Positions 6,635-12,359 of a DNA stretch of 12,359 bases are shown piece by piece; the stretch's first letter is position 1, and the number at the start of each line of letters is the position of its first letter. The position numbers were made by a program, and so were the translations under genes. Location: positions 1-12,359 of the forward strand of contig JAHEIJ010000040.1 in NCBI GenBank assembly GCA_024639445.1, in the 5' to 3' direction. This DNA is from Gammaproteobacteria bacterium. Lineage in GTDB: Bacteria > Pseudomonadota > Gammaproteobacteria > UBA6429 > Thiohalophilaceae. The notes below the pieces were generated by a model. The model was not told the origin of the DNA, did no database searches, and was given only the letters and a program-made list of their open reading frames with translations.

Positions 6635-7852
6635 TCAGCCGTTTTCAACCCCGGTATCGAATAGCGTGATCCAGTGTTTGACCCTGATGTCACTGGCGGT
6701 TGCGAGATGTAACAGGCAACCAATATTGGCGGTGGCAATAAAATCGGGGGACCCTTGGTTCAGAGCTGCGAGTTTGTTGTCCCGTAACTGGCGAGACAGT
6801 TGCGGTTGTGTAATCGAATAAGTACCGGCCGAGCCGCAGCAGAGGTGAGCATCACGTACGGGCAATAAATCATAACCTGCACGCTGCAGCAGAGCTTCAA
6901 CCCGTCCGGCCAGGCTTTGGCCATGTTGTAGCGTGCAGGGTGAGTGGAAACTGATACGCTTGTCCGTTGCCACTGGCTTGAGGCTGCTAAGGTCTTCCGC
7001 TTCCAGCACTTCAACAATATCCCGACTCAAACCGGCGATGCGCTCCGCCTTGTCCGCATAATTCGGATCGTCATTCAACAGATGTGCATAGTCTTTGAGC
7101 ATCACGCCACAGCCACTGGTATTGCTGACGATCACTTCGGCACCGGCTTCGATATGTGGCCACCAGGCATCGATATTGCGGCGGGCATAGTCTTTTGCCT
7201 GCTCCGTGGCGGAAAGATGATGGCTGACAGCTCCACAGCAACCTCCGGCCTGAATGAGTTGAATGCCTAGCTGATCCAGTACCCGTGCGGTGGCAGTATC
7301 AATATCGGGAGCGAGAGACGGTTGCACACACCCTCCCGGCAGGATCATGCGGCGCGCATGCTTTTGTTCAGGCCAGGGTAAGACCCTGACCGGGGCAGGA
7401 ACCTGTTTTTTAATCACTCCGGGTAACACAGGCCGGAAGAACTGGCCTAGCCGCAACAAGGGTGTAAACCGCGCGGGTTCGGGTAAAAAGTAACGTAGCA
7501 GGTTGCGTTGCCAGCGTTGCCACCAGGGGCGTCGAACCAGTTGTTCAACTTTGTCTCGCCCATAGTCGAGTAAGTGGGCATAGTCTACGCCGGAGGGGCA
7601 GGTTGTTTCACAGGAGCGACAGGTGAGGCAACGATCCAGATGTGTTTGCGTATGGCGAGTGGTTGGACGGCCTTCAAGGACTTGCTTAATCAGGTAGATT
7701 CGTCCCCGTGGTCCATCAAGTTCATCACCCAGTAATTGATAGGTCGGGCAGGTGGCGGTGCAGAATCCGCAATGGACGCATGTTCGCAGGATACGATCAG
7801 CTTCACGACCTGCGACGGTATCAGTAATTTCTGGAGTCAGTTGCGTCTGCAT
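6635..7852 (-). CDS. glcF: Glycolate oxidase iron-sulfur subunit GlcF
   Basis: This is the electron-transfer subunit of the GlcDEF complex, which oxidises glycolate to glyoxylate and passes electrons to the respiratory chain. Two N-terminal [4Fe-4S] ferredoxin motifs are complete: C25-C28-C31-C35 and C75-C78-C81-C85. Two CCG domains follow, the first with C175, C205-C206 and C248, the second with C306, C338-C339 and C379. In this family they bind further Fe-S clusters or contact the partner subunits. The 405-residue length matches E. coli GlcF closely. The start is ATG 7852, 6 bp after the glcE stop. The sequence just upstream is pyrimidine-rich with no Shine-Dalgarno, so translation probably relies on coupling to glcE. 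No strong terminator is visible in the 56 bp before the convergent lipoprotein gene. Confidence 0.96.
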   Translation of the reverse strand: MQTQLTPEITDTVAGREADRILRTCVHCGFCTATCPTYQLLGDELDGPRGRIYLIKQVLEGRPTTRHTQTHLDRCLTCRSCETTCPSGVDYAHLLDYGRDKVEQLVRRPWWQRWQRNLLRYFLPEPARFTPLLRLGQFFRPVLPGVIKKQVPAPVRVLPWPEQKHARRMILPGGCVQPSLAPDIDTATARVLDQLGIQLIQAGGCCGAVSHHLSATEQAKDYARRNIDAWWPHIEAGAEVIVSNTSGCGVMLKDYAHLLNDDPNYADKAERIAGLSRDIVEVLEAEDLSSLKPVATDKRISFHSPCTLQHGQSLAGRVEALLQRAGYDLLPVRDAHLCCGSAGTYSITQPQLSRQLRDNKLAALNQGSPDFIATANIGCLLHLATASDIRVKHWITLFDTGVENG

Positions 7853-7858
7853 GGGAGA

Positions 7859-8920
7859 TTACATATCGGGATACATGCGGCCAGGATTTAAAATGCCGTC
7901 GGGATCAAATGCATGCTTCAAGCGTTGATGCAATTGTTTCAAGCCGCCGGGTAATGGCTGGAAGATATCGGCATTTATCTCATGCGGGCTAAACAAGGTG
8001 GCATGGCCGCCGGCTTCTTCCACTGCATGCCGTATGGCTTCAGGACTTTCGCTGCTTAGCATCCATCGTTGTGCGCCGCCCCAATCCAGTAACGTGTCGC
8101 CCTCAAGCTTTAACGGTGGATGAGCGGGGGCGAGGGAGAGTCGCCAGAGGGGACGCGTATCATTAAAGAAGGGGTGCGTGTGTTCCCGAATTGATAGCCA
8201 ATAGTCTTTACTATTCGCAAATGGTTCGCCACCTATCAATTGTTGGGCATGGGCTACCGCGGAGGCGGCCCCACTCAAGCGCATCATGAGTGAACTGCCA
8301 TCATGCACTGCGGCTGACAGGGGTACCGGTTGACCCGCCCAATGGTTCATGGCCTGCAGCGCTTCATCGGGTGACATATCTAATCCTAAAGTCACTTCGT
8401 TGGCCGGTTGGGGCAAGATTTTCAGGGAGATATCCAACAGCACTCCAAGTGTGCCCATGGCACCGGTCATAAGTCGGGCGACATCATAGCCCGCGACGTT
8501 TTTCATGACTTCACCACCGAAATGCAGTACATCACCCTTACCGGTTAACACCCGGCAACCCAGAACATAGTCTCGAGCCGCACCCACATAGGGACGACGC
8601 GGTCCGGATAGGCCACAGGCAATGGTTCCGCCAAGCGTGGCCGCATCACCAAAGTGCGGTGGCTCAAAGGGCAGCATCTGGTTGTGCTTAGCCAGTGCTG
8701 TCTCAACTTCTGACAACGGCGTCCCGCCGCGTGCAGTCAGCACCAATTCGGTGGATTCGTAGTTGATGATACCGCGGTGCCGTTGGGTGGAAAGCACCTC
8801 GCCTGTTATCGTTTGCCCATAAAAGGATTTTGACCCGCCACCTTCAATTTGCAGGCGCGTACCTCGTGCCAGGGCGTCATGGATTTTTGCCTGTAAGACT
8901 TGCGTGTCATCGCCGTTCAT
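7859..8920 (-). CDS. glcE: Glycolate oxidase FAD-binding subunit GlcE
   Basis: This is the second flavin-binding subunit of glycolate oxidase, belonging to the PCMH-type FAD_binding_4 family. Motifs in order are GGGSK (27-31), ATLGGTIACGLSGPRR (94-109), KNVAGYDV (140-147) and GAMGTLG (153-159). The C-terminus DPDGILNPGRMY (339-350) is the standard end of this family. Compared with GlcD it lacks the larger catalytic cap with HAGDGNLHP and GEHGVGI, as expected for GlcE. Its length of 353 residues is almost that of E. coli GlcE. The ATG shares one base with the glcD stop (TAATG), which indicates translational coupling and a fixed stoichiometry with GlcD. Confidence 0.96.
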   Translation of the reverse strand: MNGDDTQVLQAKIHDALARGTRLQIEGGGSKSFYGQTITGEVLSTQRHRGIINYESTELVLTARGGTPLSEVETALAKHNQMLPFEPPHFGDAATLGGTIACGLSGPRRPYVGAARDYVLGCRVLTGKGDVLHFGGEVMKNVAGYDVARLMTGAMGTLGVLLDISLKILPQPANEVTLGLDMSPDEALQAMNHWAGQPVPLSAAVHDGSSLMMRLSGAASAVAHAQQLIGGEPFANSKDYWLSIREHTHPFFNDTRPLWRLSLAPAHPPLKLEGDTLLDWGGAQRWMLSSESPEAIRHAVEEAGGHATLFSPHEINADIFQPLPGGLKQLHQRLKHAFDPDGILNPGRMYPDM

Positions 8921-10401
8921 TAGAACCGTTCCAGTTCGGGGTGCGGTAATTCACCATGATGCACATGCATGGCGCCAAATTCAGCACAACGATGCAGGGT
9001 CGGTACCGCCTTACCGGGATTTAGCAAATGGTCCGGATCAAAAGATTCCTTCACGGCATGAAAATATTCCAGTTCGACGGGTTTGAACTGCACACACATT
9101 TGATTGATCTTTTCTATGCCGACACCGTGTTCGCCGGTAATTGTGCCGCCGACTTCTACACACAGTTCAAGGATCTTGCCACCCAGCTCTTCCGTGCGTT
9201 CAAGTTCACCGGGTTGGTTGGCATCATAGAGAATAAGGGGGTGCAGGTTGCCGTCACCGGCATGAAACACATTGGCAACCGGCAGGCCATACTCTTTGGA
9301 CATCTCGCCGATACGGGTGAGTACTTCCGGCAGACGCTTGCGTGGAATAGTGCCATCCATGCAGTAATAATCGGGGGAGATGCGACCCACGGCGGGAAAC
9401 GCCGCCTTGCGCCCTTTCCACAATAACAGTTGTTCTTCTGCATCATGGGCAACACGCAGGGTAGAGGCGCCACTGTGATGTAACAGTTGCTCAACCTGGG
9501 TCGATTGTTCGTTGACTTCCTCGTCCGTGCCGTCCAGCTCACACAATAAAATCGCCGCAGCCTCTTCCGGATAGCCGGCATGGACAAATGCTTCCGCTGC
9601 GCGGATCGCCGGGTTATCCATCATTTCCAGGCCGGCAGGAATTATGCCGGCCGCAATGATTGCGCCTACGGCTTCACCTGCATGGGCGATATCATTGTAG
9701 CCTGCCATAATGACGCGGGTCTGTTGTGGACGTGGCAGGAGGCGCACGGTGATTTCGGTAATGATGCCCAGCATGCCTTCAGAACCATTCATCAGTGCGA
9801 GCAAATCGTATCCTGGTGCATCCAGACCACTGCCGCCCAGTGTTAATGCCTCTCCCTCAATGGTAAGCAGTTTTACCTGCAGCACATTGTGCACCGTGAG
9901 GCCGTATTTCAGACAATGCACGCCACCGGAGTTTTCCGCCACGTTACCGCCGATGGTGCAGGCAATTTGGGAGGAGGGGTCGGGTGCGTAGAACAAGTCA
10001 TGGGAGGCAACCGCTTCGCTGATCGCCTGGTTGCGTACACCGGGCTCGACCCGGGCGGTGCGATTTATGGGATCGACTTCCAGAATGCGATTGAATTTCG
10101 CCAGGCTGAGGAGCACACCATTACTAAGAGGCAGGGCCCCGCCGGATAGGCCGGTACCCGCGCCGCGCGCGACTACCGGCACATTTTCACGCTGACACAG
10201 TTGTAGTACTGCCTGAACCTGTTCGATAGTTTCCGGCAGAACGGCCATAAGCGGTAAGCGGTGATAGGCGGAAAGCCCGTCACATTCATAGGGCCGCAGG
10301 TCTTCCTCAGTCGTGAGCACCGCCTCTGCTGGCAGAAAGCGGGATAGTTGGCCGGCAAGCAACTTACGCGTATGGTGGGTATCTAATTCGTGTTCTGACA
10401 T
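8920..10401 (-). CDS. glcD: Glycolate oxidase catalytic FAD subunit GlcD
   Basis: This flavoprotein dehydrogenates glycolate (and, in relatives, D-lactate). FAD-binding signatures are RGAGTGLSGG (79-88), DPSSQIACTIGGNVAENSGG (141-160) and GSEGMLGI (206-213). The FAD-oxidase C-terminal domain has HAGDGNLHP (380-388), GEHGVGIEK (423-431) and DPDHLLNPGK (455-464). The C-terminal tail TLHRCAEFGAMHVHHG, ending in PELERF, is nearly that of E. coli GlcD, which argues for true glycolate oxidase over a generic D-lactate dehydrogenase. Length is 493 residues. The start at 10401 has GGAG at 10411-10408 as Shine-Dalgarno. It is the first gene of a glcD-glcE-glcF operon. glcB (malate synthase), glcG, glcA and the regulator glcC are not in the window, so glyoxylate must be handled by genes elsewhere. 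Confidence 0.97.
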   Translation of the reverse strand: MSEHELDTHHTRKLLAGQLSRFLPAEAVLTTEEDLRPYECDGLSAYHRLPLMAVLPETIEQVQAVLQLCQRENVPVVARGAGTGLSGGALPLSNGVLLSLAKFNRILEVDPINRTARVEPGVRNQAISEAVASHDLFYAPDPSSQIACTIGGNVAENSGGVHCLKYGLTVHNVLQVKLLTIEGEALTLGGSGLDAPGYDLLALMNGSEGMLGIITEITVRLLPRPQQTRVIMAGYNDIAHAGEAVGAIIAAGIIPAGLEMMDNPAIRAAEAFVHAGYPEEAAAILLCELDGTDEEVNEQSTQVEQLLHHSGASTLRVAHDAEEQLLLWKGRKAAFPAVGRISPDYYCMDGTIPRKRLPEVLTRIGEMSKEYGLPVANVFHAGDGNLHPLILYDANQPGELERTEELGGKILELCVEVGGTITGEHGVGIEKINQMCVQFKPVELEYFHAVKESFDPDHLLNPGKAVPTLHRCAEFGAMHVHHGELPHPELERF

Positions 10402-10418
10402 AATGAACTCCGCGTCGC

Positions 10419-10467
10419 ATCATACCGCAATGGAGGGTGTTGTAACTATGCTAAAGTGTTAATTCAA
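10419..10467 (-). promoter_or_regulatory. Candidate promoter(s) for glcDEF
   Basis: Two overlapping sigma-70-like pairs are visible on the minus strand. One is TTGAAT (10467-10462), 17 bp, TACAAC (10444-10439). The other is GTTACA (10446-10441), 16 bp, TATGAT (10424-10419). The second would place the start only about 11 nt before the ATG, hardly beyond the Shine-Dalgarno, so the first is the more comfortable choice. Both match only partly. Confidence 0.35.
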
Positions 10468-10514
10468 AACCCCGAGATGTGCAAGGTTGTCTGTTCCAAA
10501 TAAGTGTTATACCG

Positions 10515-10895
10515 ATGACAGAAGCGCAAAGACTGGACAAATGGTTATGGTCCGCACGGTTTTATAAAACACGCATCCTGGCAGTGGAAGCGATCAACGG
10601 CGGTCATGTGCACGTCAATGGCCAGCGAATTAAACCAGCCAGGACCATACGGGTGGGAGATACCATCGTGATCACCAAGGACCAATATCATTGGCGGTTA
10701 GTGGTGGAAGCATTGGCAAAACGGCGAGGGCCGGCAACGGAAGCCCGTCGACTTTATTCTGAAGATGCGGACAGTATTCAACAGCGAGAAGTCATGCGGG
10801 CTGAGACCAAGTTGATGTCACCGGTTCCGACAAAGCGACCGGATAAACGTCAACGCCGCCGGATTATTCGCTTTATTAACAAGCATGATCAGTAG
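10515..10895 (+). CDS. hslR: Heat shock protein 15 (HslR), S4-domain RNA-binding protein
   Basis: Hsp15 binds free 50S subunits carrying a nascent chain-tRNA after premature dissociation, and helps recycle them. The 126-residue product begins with the S4 domain: RLDKWLWSARFYKTR (6-20), then NGGHVHVNGQRIKPA (28-42). It ends with the family-typical basic tail containing RPDKRQRRRIIRF. Alignment by eye to E. coli Hsp15 is clear along the whole length. ATG 10515 is preferred over an upstream in-frame GTG at 10479 because the extra residues have no counterpart in the family. No clear Shine-Dalgarno is seen. The gene is divergent from glcD and directly followed by a Nudix gene. No convincing sigma-32 promoter was found upstream, although the E. 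coli homologue is heat-inducible. Confidence 0.93.
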   Translation: MTEAQRLDKWLWSARFYKTRILAVEAINGGHVHVNGQRIKPARTIRVGDTIVITKDQYHWRLVVEALAKRRGPATEARRLYSEDADSIQQREVMRAETKLMSPVPTKRPDKRQRRRIIRFINKHDQ

Positions 10896-10902
10896 TAACA
10901 AA

Positions 10903-11346
10903 ATGGCGTTTCGACCGGAAACACCGCTGTTAGCCGTGGATATCATTATTGAACTGATAGATCGACCTGAGAGGTCCATTGTTCTGATTGAACGTCGCAA
11001 TCCGCCTTTTGGTTGGGCCTTGCCCGGTGGCTTTGTCGATGTGGGTGAGACCCTCGAGCACGCGGCGGTGCGGGAGGCACGTGAAGAAACCTGTCTTGAT
11101 GTGAAATTGAAAGTTCTGCTGGGTTGTTATTCCAACCCACAACGTGATCCCCGCGGCCATACGGTCAGTCCCGTGTATATTGCCGAAGCGCGAGGCGTAC
11201 CACAGGCGGCGGATGACGCAAAAAATCTTCGCTGTACGCCTGTTAGCGAATTACCGGATGACCTGGTATTCGATCATGGGCTAATTTTGTGTGATTATCG
11301 TCACTATTTACAAACCGGCGAAACCTCCCCCCTTGGTACTGGTTGA
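10903..11346 (+). CDS. Nudix hydrolase with a substituted Nudix box
   Basis: Nudix enzymes hydrolyse nucleoside diphosphates linked to another moiety, using a Mg-binding helix. From ATG 10903 (147 residues) the box runs 43-65: G43, x5, E49, x7, R57-E58, then R60-E61-E62. The metal-binding Glu residues are present, but the usual Gly of EExGU is Cys64. The segment NPPFGWALPGGFVD (33-46) and the later QRDPRGHTVSPVYIAEA are typical of MutT/ADP-ribose-type Nudix proteins of this length. Substrate cannot be told from sequence. An alternative ATG at 10885 overlaps the end of hslR by 11 bases; neither start has a good ribosome binding site. Overlap or near-abutment implies cotranscription with hslR. 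The stop is followed by a 123-bp gap before the thioredoxin gene. Confidence 0.9.
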   Translation: MAFRPETPLLAVDIIIELIDRPERSIVLIERRNPPFGWALPGGFVDVGETLEHAAVREAREETCLDVKLKVLLGCYSNPQRDPRGHTVSPVYIAEARGVPQAADDAKNLRCTPVSELPDDLVFDHGLILCDYRHYLQTGETSPLGTG

Positions 11347-11367
11347 TCCATATCAGGTGTTGATCCA
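11342..11367 (+). repeat. Short direct repeat GTTGATCCA, two copies
   Basis: The 9-mer GTTGATCCA occurs at 11342-11350, spanning the Nudix stop codon, and again at 11359-11367, a 17-bp period. The second copy is contained in GTTGATCCAAC, which has GTTG/CAAC symmetry. A TATACT hexamer lies at 11380-11385. It could be an operator-like pair or chance. Confidence 0.3.
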
Positions 11368-11392
11368 ACGGTGTTCCGCTATACTGGGATGG

Positions 11393-11422
11393 CTTGAAAA
11401 ACCCGGTTTACCTCCCCATAAA
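11393..11422 (+). promoter_or_regulatory. Putative heat-shock (sigma-32/RpoH) promoter of the thioredoxin-family gene, also readable as sigma-70
   Basis: CTTGAAA at 11393-11399 is followed after 14 bp by CCCCATAAA at 11414-11422. The E. coli RpoH consensus is CTTGAAA, about 12-15 bp, CCCCATNTA, so the -35 is perfect, the spacing is in range and CCCCAT of the -10 is perfect. Initiation is expected near 11428-11430, giving a leader of about 40 nt to ATG 11470. The same DNA also reads as sigma-70: TTGAAA (11394-11399), 17 bp, CATAAA (11417-11422). Base matches are seen directly; heat induction is inference. Confidence 0.65.
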
Positions 11423-11469
11423 CTGAATTATTGCATTTATCCGAATATTATTTTCCCCAGGAGATTTCC

Positions 11470-11844
11470 ATGGCGACGCTCGAACTGACAAATGAAAACC
11501 TTGTAGACACGATTAACAATAATGATTTTGTGATCATTGATTTCTGGGCGCCATGGTGTGGTCCCTGCCAGTCCTTCGGTCCAGTATATGAAGAAATATC
11601 CGAGAAGTATGACGATATCGTATTTGCCAAGGTCAATACTCAGGACGAACAGGAAATCGCGGCGCAATTTAATATTCGTTCCATCCCGACCCTGATGATA
11701 TTCCGTGAACAGATTATTCTTTATTCGGAGGCCGGCGCCCTGCCGGGTTCGTCCTTTGAGGAACTGATTGGCAAGGCCAGGGAGATTGATATGGCCGAGG
11801 TACAAAAGCAGGTCGCGGAAGAGCAGTCATCGCAACAAGCTTAA
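11470..11844 (+). CDS. Thioredoxin-family protein with WCGPC active site and extended C-terminus
   Basis: This is a cytoplasmic thiol-disulfide oxidoreductase of 124 residues. The active site WCGPC is at 29-33, preceded by FWAP. The buried Asp equivalent is D24, and the cis-proline is P73 in SIPT. There is no signal peptide. It differs from E. coli TrxA in two ways. The hairpin normally reading F-K-x-G is FREQ (78-81), lacking the Gly. A tail of about 20 residues (EIDMAEVQKQVAEEQ and on) follows the domain. Both traits look like a recognisable bacterial thioredoxin subfamily (FREQ...GALP) distinct from housekeeping TrxA, so I give no symbol. The start at 11470 has AGGAG at 11459-11463; an upstream in-frame start at 11431 lies before that site. 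A probable heat-shock promoter precedes it and a strong inverted repeat follows 10 bp after the stop. Confidence 0.93.
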   Translation: MATLELTNENLVDTINNNDFVIIDFWAPWCGPCQSFGPVYEEISEKYDDIVFAKVNTQDEQEIAAQFNIRSIPTLMIFREQIILYSEAGALPGSSFEELIGKAREIDMAEVQKQVAEEQSSQQA

Positions 11845-11854
11845 AATTAATACA

Positions 11855-11881
11855 GCGGGTCAGCACCTGGTGCTGACCCGC
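11855..11881 (+). terminator. Strong hairpin between convergent trx-like gene and moeA, probably bidirectional
   Basis: A perfect 13-bp inverted repeat, GCGGGTCAGCACC and its complement, is separated by a single T, so RNA would form a stem of about 12 bp with a CTG loop. One further A-T pair (11854/11882) extends it. On the minus strand it is followed by TGTATTAATTTT, a moderately U-rich tail. On the plus strand the following bases (TTACATCAAG) are not U-rich. It sits exactly between two convergent genes and touches the moeA stop codon (11884-11882). Confidence 0.8.
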
Positions 11882-12359
11882 TTACATCAAGCCGTCAAAA
11901 GGTTGTACCTCAACCAGGGTTCCCGCATCCACATCACCGGCATCGCGTGGCAGGATAATGAAACAATTGGCGCGGCTCATTCCGCTCAGGATATGTGAGG
12001 CTTGCATGCCAACACTGCGCACGCTGAGGTTGCCCTCAGTATCGTATTCCATGATGCCGCGTTGAAAGTCCGTCCGTCCCGGGCGTTTTTTCAGGGGTTC
12101 ACTACAAGGCAGTTTGATAATGACCGACGTGAGCTGCTTTTGTCCCCTCAAGCGGCGCAAGGCGGGTAGGGCAAACTGGTAATAGGTCGCCATTACGGAA
12201 ACCGGGTTACCCGGTAAGCCAAAAAACACGGCCTGTTTGATTTTGCCAAAGGCCAGGGGTTTGCCCGGCTTCATGGCTATCTTCCAGAAGTTAACCTGGC
12301 CCAGTTTATCCAGGGTCTCTTTGACGTAATCCGCATCTCCTACCGAGACTCCACCGGAA
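11882..12359 (-). CDS. moeA: Molybdopterin molybdenumtransferase MoeA, C-terminal part (5' end beyond window)
   Basis: MoeA inserts molybdate into adenylylated molybdopterin, giving molybdenum cofactor. The frame is open to the right edge, so 158 C-terminal residues are visible. The first visible residues, SGGVSVGDADYVKETLDKLG, are the conserved MoeA domain III signature. They are followed by FWKIAMKPGKPLAFG and the LPGNPVSVMATYYQF segment that ends the catalytic domain. The remainder is the beta-rich domain IV (RGIMEYDTEGNLSVRSVGMQASHILSGMSRANCFIILP). An internal ATG at 12274 is not the start. The stop lies in the right arm of the hairpin shared with the convergent thioredoxin gene. Confidence 0.95.
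   Translation of the reverse strand, partial: SGGVSVGDADYVKETLDKLGQVNFWKIAMKPGKPLAFGKIKQAVFFGLPGNPVSVMATYYQFALPALRRLRGQKQLTSVIIKLPCSEPLKKRPGRTDFQRGIMEYDTEGNLSVRSVGMQASHILSGMSRANCFIILPRDAGDVDAGTLVEVQPFDGLM

Noticed and set aside
9028..9426. 132-residue plus-strand open frame opposite glcD
   Set aside because: It is a shadow of the highly conserved C-terminal half of GlcD.
10438..10480. Heat-shock promoter for hslR (CCCCGAGAT at 10470-10478)
   Set aside because: The -10-like box departs from CCCCAT and no CTTGAAA-like -35 lies at the right distance, so it does not meet the consensus.
1..12359. A defence island, mobile element or CRISPR system
   Set aside because: Every sizeable gene except two is a recognisable housekeeping or respiratory gene, and I saw no transposase, integrase, repeat array or target-site duplication.

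Overview
The window reads as chromosomal DNA from a gammaproteobacterium, probably an autotrophic or facultatively hydrogen-oxidising member of the sulfur-oxidiser/Chromatiales-like groups. The lineage call rests on a YcgL-domain protein and an Hsp15 (HslR) that both look gammaproteobacterial, and on glycolate oxidase subunits collinear with the E. coli ones. The lifestyle call rests on a Hyb-type [NiFe] uptake hydrogenase cluster. Genus cannot be fixed from the sequence alone. I saw no insertion sequence, phage gene, CRISPR array, tRNA or rRNA.

Region 1 (1-4639, + strand) is the distal part of a [NiFe]-hydrogenase operon, in the order hybB, hybC, hybD, hupE, hybE. The small subunit (hybO) and ferredoxin-like subunit (hybA) are expected just left of the window. 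HybC is the catalytic subunit and HybB its membrane quinone-side anchor. HybD cleaves the HybC C-terminal extension after nickel insertion, HybE is an assembly chaperone, and HupE is probably the nickel permease. Genes overlap or nearly abut, so the block is almost certainly one transcript.

Region 2 (4713-6578) holds a two-gene minus-strand operon, an unrecognised helical protein followed by ycgL. Divergent from it is a probable lipoprotein of unknown function. The shared 150-bp intergenic region carries a perfect TATAAT on the minus strand and a plausible overlapping plus-strand promoter.

Region 3 (6635-10401, - strand) is glcDEF, the complete three-subunit glycolate oxidase, in E. coli order with a one-base overlap and a 6-bp gap. 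In an autotroph it would salvage 2-phosphoglycolate-derived glycolate.

Region 4 (10515-11844, + strand) has hslR, a Nudix hydrolase overlapping or abutting it, and a thioredoxin-family gene. The thioredoxin gene is preceded by a strong match to the heat-shock sigma-32 promoter consensus. A long perfect inverted repeat then separates it from the convergent 3' part of moeA (molybdenum insertion into molybdopterin), which runs off the right edge.

Most of the window is ordinary, well-recognised core metabolism. I do not see a previously undescribed multi-gene system. The points most worth a second look are the putative heat-shock promoter of the thioredoxin, the unrecognised protein/YcgL pair with its divergent lipoprotein, the long C-terminal peptide of HybC, and the altered Nudix box.
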